A stretch of 32,516 bases of DNA from Sphingomonas mollis (GCF_016427505.1 NZ_JAELXS010000018.1:1-32516); one strand, 5' to 3'. Counted from the stretch's first letter, positions 6,636-15,298 are shown. Notes: generated by a model from the letters alone, not told the origin. Translations and numbers: made by a program.

Positions 6636-7670
6636 TCAGGCTCCTCTTATCGCGGTCGCAAGGGCGGCAACGCGCGTGAAGGCGGCGACGAGACGCTCTC
6701 TGTTCAAACGCGCGACGCGTCGTCGTTCGGATTTGGTGAGGCGGCCTCCCGGCGACAGCAGTCGGCGCAGATCGGCGTCCGTCTCCCTGACCGCATGAAG
6801 CGCCTGCAGTACGGCCGGCGCGAACCGAGCTTCAGCCGCCAGCGCGTCTCGCGTAGCGTAAAAGGAGGTCAATGCCGCGCGCCGGTCCGCGCCGCTTGCG
6901 GGCGGTGTTCGTTCGATGACGCGCGAGGATACAAAGCCGGCAGCGACCAACCGGAGTCCGGCATCACCGCGACGTGCACGCTCCCAGCCTTGTATCTGCC
7001 GCTCTAGCGGATCGACGATAGCGGGCACGATATCGGGCTGTTCAGCGATCGCGGCGCGCAGACGCTTGACCGTGGAAGCCTCTTTGATCAGTCCACCGAC
7101 GAAGTTAACAAGGTCCGCCGCTGCTTTGACCCGCGGGTCATTCTGCGCAGGCACCGGTCCGCTGCCTGCGCCAGCCAGGGTCGTCTGCGCCGCCTTCGCC
7201 AGTGTCAGCGCATCAAGCAAGGGTGCCGCAGGATCCTCCTCTTCGCGGTCTTCAACGGCATTAGCCAACGTCGCGCCATAGGCGCCTAGTGCCTGTGCGA
7301 GCCTGAGTGTCGGCTCGAGTTCCGGCGTCAGTGCTGCGGTTGAAAGCCGTCGTGCGCTATCTGGTCGCGGCGTCTTGACGCACAGGGCGCCTAGATCGGG
7401 AGCATCCGACCGAAGGTCAGGTTGCGTTCGCACTTCCGGTGCGATCTGGCCACACGCGGGATCGGCGACCACGAGGGCAATCGTCGTCTCCTCTCGCACC
7501 TGGTCAACCCGGTCGAGGAACGCCTCGGCCCCCGTTGCTGCGGCAGAGGTGGCGCGTTGGACCATACCGGCATTTTCGATACCAAGTTGATTTCTGGCGC
7601 ATCCAGACAGGAGGCTGACTGCGACGATCGCCGCTACCGCGCGGGGGAAATTGGCGCGTAATCTAGCCAT
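6636..7670 (-). CDS. predicted lipoprotein in the haem peroxidase operon
   Basis: 344 residues from the ATG at 7670. The N-terminus MARLRANFPRAVAAIVAVS leads to the lipobox LLSGC with Cys24, so it should be lipidated and held in the cell envelope. The mature part is almost entirely helical and Ala/Leu/Arg-rich, with no catalytic motif I know. The frame is open upstream to an ATG at 7727 that overlaps the peroxidase stop (ATGA); using it would place the lipobox Cys at residue 43, unusually deep for a signal peptide, so I prefer 7670, though coupling favours the other. It sits second in a three-gene unit behind the peroxidase. Confidence 0.6.
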   Translation of the reverse strand: MARLRANFPRAVAAIVAVSLLSGCARNQLGIENAGMVQRATSAAATGAEAFLDRVDQVREETTIALVVADPACGQIAPEVRTQPDLRSDAPDLGALCVKTPRPDSARRLSTAALTPELEPTLRLAQALGAYGATLANAVEDREEEDPAAPLLDALTLAKAAQTTLAGAGSGPVPAQNDPRVKAAADLVNFVGGLIKEASTVKRLRAAIAEQPDIVPAIVDPLERQIQGWERARRGDAGLRLVAAGFVSSRVIERTPPASGADRRAALTSFYATRDALAAEARFAPAVLQALHAVRETDADLRRLLSPGGRLTKSERRRVARLNRERLVAAFTRVAALATAIRGA

Positions 7671-7723
7671 CACGAGAAAATGCGACGACCTGTATCCGGC
7701 CAAGGCTTCCAATTCCTTCGAGA

Positions 7724-9409
7724 TCATGCCAACGCCCACTGCACGAGGTGCTTCAACTCGAACGGCATGCTCTCGTCGGCGGGCGCGATCGGTCGCATCG
7801 GTCGCCAGCCAGCCTGATGGATAAAGGAGCTCTGATCGGCGATCAGCAAGCCGAGAAAGGTCTCTAGCACGATAGCGCTGCCAATCGGACCGAGGTGGTG
7901 TCCACCGAACATGTCGTCAGCGCCGCGCTGCGTGTGCGGCATCGTTCTGTCGTCACGGTCCTGCCACGTGCCGTACCACTCGGCCTCGCGCAGGATGTAG
8001 TACCAAAGGGGCGTGGCACCCGCAAACCTGTCGCGAAGCGGACGGCGGGCCGCCCGGGCGGCGTCCAGCCCCTCGTCGTCGGCGTCGTCATCGAAGCTGG
8101 GTGCGTTGCGCGACCCGGCAGACCAAATCTGCTCAGGCGAAAGAAAGGGAAACCGAGCGGCGGCAAACGAGCCGATATGCATTGCTTCTGCGATCTGCTC
8201 GGCGGTGGGAAGGCGCAGCCGCGAACCTCGAAGAAGGTTCAGATAGGCCAGGTTTTTTTCGATCGGTTGCCGTTCCGCCAGGTCCGGATTGACGAGATTG
8301 GCGAGCGGATCGACCAGAAGAGTGTCGATACGGTAGGCTGGCTGCAGCGTCCCCACGCCCTGCTGCGTCGTCGGTGCCTTGCCTGGCAGATCAAGGAAGT
8401 AACCCCAATCAATGCCCCATTCGCCCGGGATCGGTCGAAAGCCACGCAGATCATCCAGTTCCCCGGCACCCGCCTTGAAAATCGGGATGCGTCGCGATTG
8501 GTCGGGAGGCGGCGGGGACGCGCTTGGCTGCGCGGTGCCGACCAGCGAGTTCAGAGCATAGGATGGTCGAACCATCGAGTGACCAAACCGATAGGCTGCG
8601 GCGGCGAATTCGATCGGCATGTAAGGCCAGTGCGCCAGTTCAGGCTGCTTAGGATAGAGCCTCAAGCTGGGCATGATCCCCGGCTTCACATAGTCGTCGT
8701 AAATCTCAGGCTGGCAAATACGCTTTAGATAATCGTGGAGTATGATCCACTGGTAATGCCATCGCGCTAGGCGAGACGCGCGGCGGAACCGCTCCTGTGT
8801 GCCAGCGACGCCATTCATCAGTGTCGCGTCGTCTATGATCCGGTTGTGAAACATGACGAAAGCTTGGTGAACCTGCGCGACGATGCTGTTTTCGTCGTTG
8901 CGGGGATCGCCGATCAGGGCGACGCCATCCGTATCGCGTCTCTGGTCAAATTGGGTTCGTACAGAACCGGGGCCTGTCTTTGGTGGTTTGCCACCTATCC
9001 GCTTGGTACCCTGTCGTAATTTCGCCTTTTCGTCATAGAGTACAAGACCACCTGCAGGGCCGTTGCCATAAACACAGTCAAGGTCCATCGCGGCGGTTCG
9101 GAAATTCTCGACGGCCTCCGGGTCGGCCTCCTGCTCGCCAACAGTGGTGCGGTCGAGCGTGAGGTCATGGTCGACGAATTGACCGAAATACGTATAGCCA
9201 GCCGGTAGAAGGACGTTCTCGTCGCCATCGGGTGCGTTGTAGAACTGACCAGCATCTTTCTTGACCATCGATAACGCGAGCGCCTCGAGCGCCAACGGGT
9301 CAAACTCGGGTCCTTCAAGGTCGGCGAACATTCTACCGAACCGACCGAATGCACCGTCGGCAGCGGCCTGCAGACCGCGATGATGGCCTTGAGAATGCGT
9401 CCTTGGCAT
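7724..9409 (-). CDS. animal-type haem peroxidase
   Basis: 561 residues from the ATG at 9409, which follows a strong GGGGGAGA ribosome binding site; a TTG further upstream (9430) is less likely. It belongs to the animal haem peroxidase superfamily (myeloperoxidase/peroxidasin fold). Visible motifs are FGQFVDHDLTLD with the distal His81 and adjacent Asp of the calcium/haem site, the catalytic Arg170 in GDPRNDEN, and the proximal His277 in YRFGHSMVRPSY. The family oxidises halides or organic substrates with hydrogen peroxide. No N-terminal signal peptide is seen, so export, if any, uses another route. It heads the operon with the lipoprotein and a small helical protein, and diverges from a DUF2235 hydrolase. 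Confidence 0.85.
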   Translation of the reverse strand: MPRTHSQGHHRGLQAAADGAFGRFGRMFADLEGPEFDPLALEALALSMVKKDAGQFYNAPDGDENVLLPAGYTYFGQFVDHDLTLDRTTVGEQEADPEAVENFRTAAMDLDCVYGNGPAGGLVLYDEKAKLRQGTKRIGGKPPKTGPGSVRTQFDQRRDTDGVALIGDPRNDENSIVAQVHQAFVMFHNRIIDDATLMNGVAGTQERFRRASRLARWHYQWIILHDYLKRICQPEIYDDYVKPGIMPSLRLYPKQPELAHWPYMPIEFAAAAYRFGHSMVRPSYALNSLVGTAQPSASPPPPDQSRRIPIFKAGAGELDDLRGFRPIPGEWGIDWGYFLDLPGKAPTTQQGVGTLQPAYRIDTLLVDPLANLVNPDLAERQPIEKNLAYLNLLRGSRLRLPTAEQIAEAMHIGSFAAARFPFLSPEQIWSAGSRNAPSFDDDADDEGLDAARAARRPLRDRFAGATPLWYYILREAEWYGTWQDRDDRTMPHTQRGADDMFGGHHLGPIGSAIVLETFLGLLIADQSSFIHQAGWRPMRPIAPADESMPFELKHLVQWALA

Positions 9410-9706
9410 GGTCTTGTCTCCCCCACGCAATTGCAGCGTTTAGAATCGCAATTGATACCCGCGCAGGAGATTAGCTACGATGAAATCGATCGAAGAAATA
9501 ACCATCATTTGCTAACAATAGTTATCGGCATGCGATGGCGATAATTTCCGCTGAAAGAAGGAATTTGATTAAGTGTTTGCAAAAACATTTGATTTTGATA
9601 ATGAATAACTAATGTGGTAATTGATGCGATGCGTAAGCACATATTTTGTAAGTCAGGAAGAGTTACTGACCTTTCAGAACGACTATAGAACGCGGGGAAG
9701 CTTGGT
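9410..9706. promoter_or_regulatory. AT-rich divergent promoter region
   Basis: Roughly 300 bases between the peroxidase and DUF2235 starts. From about 9480 to 9690 it is clearly AT-richer than the rest of the window, with runs such as AAAAACATTTGATTTTGATA. Both genes have good ribosome binding sites pointing away from it. A possible weak promoter for the plus-strand gene is TTACTG (9663-9668) and TATAGA (9684-9689) with a 15-base spacer. It could be a foreign segment or a nucleoid-protein target. Confidence 0.45.
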
Positions 9707-10759
9707 ATGGCAAAGACGCTGGTGGTCTGTTGCGACGGCACATGGAACACGCCGGATCAGGCCGGCCGTCCCACAAACGTGACCAAGATGGCGCGTGCGA
9801 TCCTGCCGCGGGCGGCAGATGGTTCCCCACAGCTGGTCTATTATGACAAGGGCGTTGGTACCGGAAATCGACTGGACCGCTTTCTAGGCGGAACCCTTGG
9901 CATTGGTCTCGGTGAGAACGTCCAAGATGCCTATCGCTTCCTGGCGCTAAATTACGAGCCGGGCGACCGGCTTGCCATGTTCGGCTTCTCGCGGGGAGCG
10001 TTCACCGTCCGAAGCCTCGCTGGTTTGGTCGGCCTTGCCGGTTTGCTGCGAAAGGGCGACCTCGATCGGATGCCAGCCGTTTGGGAATATTACCGCACCA
10101 AGCCGGCAGACAGGCGCAATGATTTCCTGGATCAACGATGGATCGAGGATCGACGCCCCGGCGTCGACCTGCTTGGCGTATGGGACACCGTGGGCGCTCT
10201 CGGAATACCGGGAAATGTACTTGGCCGTATTGGACGCCGGAGGTACGAATTTCACGACGTCAAACTCGGCAGGACGACGAAGCAGGCCTATCAGGCGCTG
10301 GCTGTCGATGAGTTTCGCCGCAGTTTCGTGCCGGCGGTGTGGGACACTAGCAGTATTGGCTCGGATCAGCGGGTGGAGCAGGTCTGGTTTGTCGGTGCGC
10401 ACTCGAACGTGGGGGGCGGATACCCTGATCCGGTTCTCTCCGATCAAGCCTTCTTATGGATGGTGGCACGCTCAAAGGAGATGCTTTCCTTTGATGAGAA
10501 TTATCTCAAACGTCGGGTTGAGGTTCTTGCGGATGACAAGACCGGAGGTCTTGCGGTCGACGCGGCGACAGGGAAATGGGCGCTACTGGGCAAGCGACTG
10601 CGGGTGATTGGTTCGGATCGAAGCGAAACGGTGCATCCCTCGGTCTTGGCGCGTATGCGCGCCGTCATGTCGGAGAACGATAGCACGCCTCCTTTTGACC
10701 CGTTTCCCTACAAGCCCAAGAACGTGGAAGACTATCTTGCCAAATCCACAGCGGGCTAG
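9707..10759 (+). CDS. DUF2235 serine hydrolase (Tle1-like phospholipase family)
   Basis: 350 residues, ATG at 9707 with GGGGAAG six bases upstream. The opening KTLVVCCDGTWNTPD is typical of DUF2235. The catalytic triad can be read: nucleophile Ser95 in GFSRGA, Asp160 in GVWDTVG and His232 in GAHSNVGGGY. The family has an alpha/beta-hydrolase fold and includes the Tle1 phospholipase effectors of type VI secretion, but many members are standalone cytoplasmic enzymes of unknown substrate. No signal peptide and no VgrG, PAAR or immunity gene is seen nearby, so a T6SS role is not supported here. It is divergent from the haem peroxidase operon. Confidence 0.85.
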   Translation: MAKTLVVCCDGTWNTPDQAGRPTNVTKMARAILPRAADGSPQLVYYDKGVGTGNRLDRFLGGTLGIGLGENVQDAYRFLALNYEPGDRLAMFGFSRGAFTVRSLAGLVGLAGLLRKGDLDRMPAVWEYYRTKPADRRNDFLDQRWIEDRRPGVDLLGVWDTVGALGIPGNVLGRIGRRRYEFHDVKLGRTTKQAYQALAVDEFRRSFVPAVWDTSSIGSDQRVEQVWFVGAHSNVGGGYPDPVLSDQAFLWMVARSKEMLSFDENYLKRRVEVLADDKTGGLAVDAATGKWALLGKRLRVIGSDRSETVHPSVLARMRAVMSENDSTPPFDPFPYKPKNVEDYLAKSTAG

Positions 10760-10839
10760 CGCTTCCGAAGATCGGTATGACACGCAGTCACTAATTGGTC
10801 GCTCAACACCACGCGCCCGTCGCTAACAAGGTCTGAATG

Positions 10840-10990
10840 GCTGCCGGTCTCGTGGACACCGAGCTGAGGTGTTTTGAGACCATAGGGTACGAGTGCAACG
10901 GCGGATTTCGGCCGCGAGTTCAAGCTGGGGGCGGTTAAACTGGATCGCGAACGCAGAGTGGCGGTATCGCAGGCAACTGCGTACGCTTTC
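10840..10990 (+). mobile_element. IS3-family remnant: left end plus start of OrfA (copy 2)
   Basis: The terminus-like sequence at 10840-10880 matches the solo end at 6184-6222. About 25 bases later, the frame at 10907-10990 reads FGREFKLGAVKLDRERRVAV, the recognisable N-terminal helix-turn-helix region of IS3-family OrfA proteins (usual form: REFKLEAVKL-x-RERGV). No start codon in frame and no continuation is present; the element was truncated soon after. Confidence 0.6.
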
Positions 10991-11154
10991 TACCGCGCGT
11001 TCTACCTGCCACGTCCGAGATGAACAAATGGCAGAAGTTGGAAGGCGGGCAGGGGTCTTCCAATGACCGCACTTGGGTCAATTACGGCGACCTAAACCCC
11101 ATCGGCTCAAGGAATTTTTCCCGTGGTGAATTTGGCACCGTCGACTCCCAAATA

Positions 11155-11182
11155 GTGGGCGGGCGCAAGGGCCCGCCTCACA
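11155..11182 (-). terminator. possible terminator hairpin after the SDR gene
   Basis: GGCGGGC pairs with GCCCGCC around a short loop (GCAAG-like), with outer GTG/CAC bases extending the stem; it lies about 5 bases beyond the SDR stop on the minus strand. The following bases are only weakly T-rich, so the call is tentative. Confidence 0.35.
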
Positions 11183-11186
11183 TCCA

Positions 11187-11948
11187 TCAAGACAGCGGCG
11201 GTTGCCCGTTTGAGGCAGTAAGGCCGCCATCGACTGGCAAGTTCACGCCCGTCACAAAATGCGCGTCCTCGCTTGCCAGGAACGCGATCGCGCCCGAGAT
11301 GTCGGCGGGCTCGGCGCCGCGGCCCAATGGGATGCGCTCTTCGAACTTGGCAATCAGCTCAGGCTGTTCCTTCATCCCCGCAGTCAGCGCGGTGTAGGTC
11401 AGCGACGGATTGACCGCATTCACGCGGACGCCGTGCTTCGCCTCGTCCATCGCCAACGCACGGGTGAAGTTGCTCACCGCCCCCTTCGCCGCGCAATAGA
11501 AGCTGTGGTTCCAGTCGCCGCCCAGCCCGGAAACCGACGAGACGTTGACAATGCAGCCTTTCGATTGGCGCAGATGGGGGATTGCCGCGCGGCTCATATG
11601 AACCACGCCGTACAGGTCGGTCTCGATCACTTTGGTGAATTCGGCAAAGTCGCCCTCATCAACTTTGCCAAGATGATCGACACCGGCGTCATTGACCAGC
11701 ACATCGATTCGACCAAACCGATCAATCGCAGCCTGGACAAGAGCCTCACATGCGGCGCGGTCGGACACGTCGGTCTCTCGAATCTCGACTGTGCCGTCCA
11801 GTTCGCCACCGAGCTTTTCGAGTGCGGCCTTGTCGATGTCGCCTAACACCAGCGTTGCGCCTTCCTCAGCGAAGCGGCGCGCAGCGCCCTCACCGATCCC
11901 TGAGGCCGCCCCGGTGATGACGATGACCTTATCGGTAAAGCGCGGCAT
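11187..11948 (-). CDS. classical short-chain dehydrogenase/reductase (SDR)
   Basis: 253 residues, usual SDR length. The cofactor motif TGAASGIG is at 12-19. Asp37 at the end of the second strand suggests NAD(H) preference. The structural NNAG motif appears as NDAG (86-89). The catalytic Ser138 lies in NVSSVSG, and the YxxxK pair is Tyr151/Lys155. The Asn of the catalytic tetrad is Asp here (position 111, ETDLYG). The C-terminus ends in the usual VTGVNLPVDGG. It should oxidise an alcohol or reduce a ketone; the substrate is unknown. It is followed upstream, 81 bases away, by the catalase-like gene in the same orientation, so the two may share a transcript. Confidence 0.85.
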   Translation of the reverse strand: MPRFTDKVIVITGAASGIGEGAARRFAEEGATLVLGDIDKAALEKLGGELDGTVEIRETDVSDRAACEALVQAAIDRFGRIDVLVNDAGVDHLGKVDEGDFAEFTKVIETDLYGVVHMSRAAIPHLRQSKGCIVNVSSVSGLGGDWNHSFYCAAKGAVSNFTRALAMDEAKHGVRVNAVNPSLTYTALTAGMKEQPELIAKFEERIPLGRGAEPADISGAIAFLASEDAHFVTGVNLPVDGGLTASNGQPPLS

Positions 11949-12029
11949 TATGCGTTTTCCCCATGTTCGTCGTGCTTGCCTTCGACCTTCATGATTGTCC
12001 TTTCACTATCGTCAGCACTGGCGTTAAGC

Positions 12030-13115
12030 TCAAGCCGGAATGTCCTGGATGTTGGGGGTGTTGCCGGCGACGATGCCGTTTTCGCGATGGCGGAAGTCGC
12101 TGAGCGCCTGGTAGACCTGCATGCGCGCGCGCATCACGCCGCCGAGCGGGCGATGGACCTCGAGGCTATGGGCCGGGCGGAACGTCATCACCTCGTCGAA
12201 ATAGCGAACGCGGTCCGGACCATAGGCTGCTTGCCGCGGCAGTCGGATCGTGGCGACGGTGCGATACGGGCTCTCGCTCGCCGGCCAGTCGTCGGAGGTG
12301 TCCTCGATGGGCTGCGTCTCGGCATCGGTCCACAGCTGCGCCCGAAGTTCGAATACTGCGTCATTACCCTCGAAGTAATCGACCGCGGCATGGCGGAAGC
12401 CATCCTCATCCTGATGAGGGTCGAGCTGCCAATCGACGAGCGCCTGTTGCTCGGCTGCAACGGGAAAGGCCCCGATCTTGGCAACGTGATCGCCAAAGCG
12501 CACCGGGCACTGACTGAAATATTCCTCGACCAGTGGGTGGCTGAAGGGGTGGCCATAGAAGTCCAGCGTCGGACTTGGACCGGCGCCAACGGCGTTCAGC
12601 ACCTTGTTGATGTTGCGAGCGACAGAGGCGGCCGCGCTCTTCACTCCCTCGGGCATGGGAACCGTCAGGCCGATTTTCTTGGCTTGCGAGAGGAAACCTG
12701 CAGCGGTGCCCGCTGGGAAGGTTGTTCCACTAGCAAGGACGAAGTCCTGCGTCGGCGCGTCATGGCCGGGCAGCTTCGTGCCCTCGACATCGAACACCTT
12801 GATCGACATGCCGCGGTGGGTCGAGACGCGATCTCCGAGCGTCTCACCGGGTCCTTGCGCGAAGCGGACGGCGACATCAAACGTGCCCGGTTCCACGAAG
12901 AGGCCCTGTGCGAGTTCGGGCGGCAGCCCAGGCGCAACGATGAGCTTGCCGATCACGCAGGCCGTGCTCTTGGCATGGCTTGCCCGTACCGCGTGCCCGT
13001 CGCGCTTCTCGACGGTCTGGCTTTCCTGGGTCATACCCTGGATGATGCCGTCGATGCTCTCCTGTTCGTCGGCTTCTCGTGTTTCGACGTCGGGCGAATA
13101 GCGCAGATAGGTCAT
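12030..13115 (-). CDS. catalase-related haem protein
   Basis: 361 residues from the ATG at 13115, 11 bases after the stop of the upstream fusion gene; the longer frame back to 13373 overlaps that gene and is rejected. The segment RASHAKSTACVIGKLIV with His47 matches the distal His motif of catalases (RVVHAKG...G.F.V), and VAVRFAQG...STHRGMSIKVFD matches the VRFS...RG.A.KF region. It lacks a typical signal peptide. It is shorter than true monofunctional catalases (about 480 or more residues), and I do not see the classic proximal Tyr motif, so it belongs to the catalase-related group, whose members may be peroxidases or lipid-peroxide enzymes rather than catalases. It is operonic with the hydrolase fusion. 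Confidence 0.7.
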   Translation of the reverse strand: MTYLRYSPDVETREADEQESIDGIIQGMTQESQTVEKRDGHAVRASHAKSTACVIGKLIVAPGLPPELAQGLFVEPGTFDVAVRFAQGPGETLGDRVSTHRGMSIKVFDVEGTKLPGHDAPTQDFVLASGTTFPAGTAAGFLSQAKKIGLTVPMPEGVKSAAASVARNINKVLNAVGAGPSPTLDFYGHPFSHPLVEEYFSQCPVRFGDHVAKIGAFPVAAEQQALVDWQLDPHQDEDGFRHAAVDYFEGNDAVFELRAQLWTDAETQPIEDTSDDWPASESPYRTVATIRLPRQAAYGPDRVRYFDEVMTFRPAHSLEVHRPLGGVMRARMQVYQALSDFRHRENGIVAGNTPNIQDIPA

Positions 13116-13126
13116 GGGATGTCCGA

Positions 13127-15157
13127 TCACTTGGCGGATGCGAAGGAGAACAGCTGTGTCTTGATCGACGGGGGTGCGCCGGGCGTGAACCAATTGGTAT
13201 CCTGGATATGGCTGGCGGTGACGTACATCGTCCCGTCGCGGCCTTCCGAGAAGGTATCGGGCCAGCGCAGGCGACGGTCGGTGAGTACCGTCTCCACATC
13301 CGAGCCGTTCAGCCGCTTGATCGAATAATCGGTCGGCGACGTCAGGTAGAGCACACCCGCCTGGCTCATCCACAGGCCATCAGCGACGTGGGTTTGCGCG
13401 ACCGTCTTGACCGCTGCCGCCCTGTCGGCCTCGCTGACATCCGACCGCAGCTTGGCGGTGTCGATCGAGTAGAGCGTTTTGCCGGTCAGCGCCTGATAGT
13501 AGAGCGTCTTGCCATCCTTGGAGATCGCGATGCCATCGGAAGCGAAGGCGGGCTGGCGCCCGTCGGGGCGGACGAGTGGCTTGCCGTCGAGCGTGACCTT
13601 CACCGTCTTGTCGATCTGGGTGGAGGGATGCCCATCGAGCGCGCGGTGGCTCTTGCCGCTCTCCAGGTCGACGACGATGATCGCGCCGCGCGTGCCGCTG
13701 TCGGTGATGTAGCCGGTCTTGCCGTCGGGCGAGAAGCGGATGTCATTGAGGTAGGTGCCCTGCAATGCCACATCGCCGGGAACCAGGATCGTCTTCGTCA
13801 CCGTGTTCGACGACAGATCGATGCGAACCAGCTTGGGCGCGCCTTCGAGGATCTTCTCGTTTCCGGGCGCGCCGGGATCGAGCACCCAAAGATTGCCGTG
13901 CCCATCGAGGACGATCGACTGCACGCAGACGAAATAGTCGCCGACCGGCAGCTCGTTGGCGCGGGCGTTGCGCCAGCTGTTCCACTTCGCGTCGGGATAG
14001 GGGCGTAAGGATCCGTCCTTCATCACCTCGGCAACCGAGATGGGCGCGTCGTCGGTCCAGCGGGGGAAGTTGACGAAGCGCCGGCCATCCTCGGTCACGG
14101 CGACGCCGGTCGCCTGATGGTCGAACTGCGCCACCTGGGTCAGCTGTGCGCTGCGTCCTTGGGCATGGGCGACACCGGCTGCGGCAGCGGCGACCAGGCC
14201 GATCGCGGCGATCCCGGCGGCATAGGGGGCGGCTTTCTTCATGGACAGGTTCCTATCGGTGACATCGGTGAGTGCGGCGGGGTTGCCTGCGAAGAGGGTA
14301 AGGAGGTGGCGCACCACCGCTTGGGGGTTCTCGCGCTGCGGAAAATGGCCGACCCCGGTCATGGTGATGCGCGCGAACGGCCCGGCAAACTTTGTTCGCA
14401 CGTCCTCCGCGGTCGAGGGCGGGTTCACGCCGTCGGCATCGCCGTGGATGTAGAGCGTCGGCAGAGACAACGTCTTGGTCGCCTTGACCTTGTCCTCCAA
14501 CCAAGTGCTTCGTGGATCAAGTTCCGCTTCGCCCCAGCGCGCGCGATAGCTGTGGAGCGTCACGTCGACCCAGTCGAGATTGTCGAACGACTGCGCGACA
14601 CGGTCGAACGTGGCCTCGTCGAACCATCCCGGTGGCGACCAGTTGACCCAATGCAGATGGGTGAACCCGCGTCGGTCTGTACGTACCGCCTCCGCCCCGC
14701 GCGCAGTTGCCATGAACCAGTGATACCATTGCCGCTGGGTCTGCTCGAACGGGGGTGTCGGCATGCCGCCGAGCCGGGGCGGGGTCGACAGCATGGCCAT
14801 CCGCTCCACCCGATCGGGCCAGCCGACCGCCAGGGCCTCGGCCGTGTTCGATCCCCAGTCATGGCCGGCGACCATGAACCGGTCGACCCCCAGCGCGTCG
14901 AGCAATGCGATCATGTCCATCGCCAGCATCGCGCTATTGCCGGTCCTTGGCACGTCTGTGTCGCGGAAGCGGGTCATCCCGAAGCCGCGCAGGGTCGGCA
15001 CGATGACCCGAAAGCCGTTCGCAGCCAGCTCCGGCGCCACCTCATCCCATGTCGAGGCATCGTCCGGCCAGCCATGGATCAACAGCAACGGTTGACCGTC
15101 TTCGGGACCGTGTAGCGCAACGTCTACATACAGATCGTCAAGGGTAATGGATGGCAT
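13127..15157 (-). CDS. alpha/beta hydrolase (epoxide-hydrolase type) fused in frame to an exported royal-jelly-type propeller protein
   Basis: 676 codons in one frame. Residues 1-290 are an alpha/beta hydrolase: oxyanion HGWPDD (28-33), nucleophile Asp100 in AGHDWGS, acid at Asp240/242 in IHGDADG and His271 in GVGHFPQ, the pattern of epoxide hydrolases and haloalkane dehalogenases. After residue 305 comes a complete Sec signal peptide (MKKAAPYAAGIAAIGLVAAA to VAHAQ) and then a beta-propeller-like domain resembling major-royal-jelly/SMP-30-type proteins (repeated Asp-Gly strands, WVLDPGAPGN, ADGLWMSQAG). The ATG at 14242 has an upstream AGGAA, so this half can be translated separately (13127-14242, 371 aa). 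An intact hydrolase would normally stop near 305; a one-base change could explain the fusion. A propeller behind an internal signal peptide would be odd as one polypeptide, so two proteins are likely. Confidence 0.75.
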   Translation of the reverse strand: MPSITLDDLYVDVALHGPEDGQPLLLIHGWPDDASTWDEVAPELAANGFRVIVPTLRGFGMTRFRDTDVPRTGNSAMLAMDMIALLDALGVDRFMVAGHDWGSNTAEALAVGWPDRVERMAMLSTPPRLGGMPTPPFEQTQRQWYHWFMATARGAEAVRTDRRGFTHLHWVNWSPPGWFDEATFDRVAQSFDNLDWVDVTLHSYRARWGEAELDPRSTWLEDKVKATKTLSLPTLYIHGDADGVNPPSTAEDVRTKFAGPFARITMTGVGHFPQRENPQAVVRHLLTLFAGNPAALTDVTDRNLSMKKAAPYAAGIAAIGLVAAAAAGVAHAQGRSAQLTQVAQFDHQATGVAVTEDGRRFVNFPRWTDDAPISVAEVMKDGSLRPYPDAKWNSWRNARANELPVGDYFVCVQSIVLDGHGNLWVLDPGAPGNEKILEGAPKLVRIDLSSNTVTKTILVPGDVALQGTYLNDIRFSPDGKTGYITDSGTRGAIIVVDLESGKSHRALDGHPSTQIDKTVKVTLDGKPLVRPDGRQPAFASDGIAISKDGKTLYYQALTGKTLYSIDTAKLRSDVSEADRAAAVKTVAQTHVADGLWMSQAGVLYLTSPTDYSIKRLNGSDVETVLTDRRLRWPDTFSEGRDGTMYVTASHIQDTNWFTPGAPPSIKTQLFSFASAK
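14236..14256 (-). promoter_or_regulatory. internal ribosome binding site and start for the propeller half
   Basis: On the minus strand an AGGAA element lies about 8 bases before the ATG at 14242-14240. It precedes the signal peptide encoded in the middle of the fused frame and decides that the second half can start independently. Confidence 0.55.
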
Positions 15158-15298
15158 TCAAGATTTCCGCAGCTGTCCGGCCCCCCTTTCAACCGTTGGT
15201 CACCAGGGCCGTTCCGCAAAATTGCGAAATGGAAACCCGGAACGATAAATACTTCTCACTGGTTCTAGCCCGGGGTTCTCGAACAGGGTTAGATATTG
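15158..15298. promoter_or_regulatory. divergent promoter region with a dyad
   Basis: Separates the hydrolase fusion (minus) from the esterase (plus). At 15215-15226 lies the perfect dyad CGCAA-AA-TTGCG, extended by TT and AA on its flanks, a plausible operator for a small dimeric regulator. No regulator gene is adjacent. Confidence 0.4.

Larger units (their letters stand above)
10760..11186. other. gene-poor region with IS remnant
   Basis: No intact gene. It contains the IS terminus and OrfA remnant at 10840-10990 and a GC-rich hairpin (11155-11182) just past the SDR stop. The stretch 11000-11150 holds nothing I recognise. Confidence 0.45.

Noticed and set aside
9707..10759. T6SS effector role for the DUF2235 protein
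   Set aside because: No VgrG, PAAR, Hcp or immunity-type gene nearby and no secretion signal; only family resemblance to Tle1.
11976..13328. 450-codon plus-strand frame opposite the catalase-like gene
   Set aside because: It is the antisense shadow of a GC3-rich gene; amino-acid content is atypical and no motif is seen.
12030..13373. Catalase-like frame starting at 13373
   Set aside because: The extra 86 residues overlap the fused hydrolase gene and read as antisense; the ATG at 13115 lies 11 bases after that gene's stop.
14117..15115. 332-codon plus-strand frame opposite the hydrolase
   Set aside because: Antisense shadow; the minus strand carries a complete catalytic triad.
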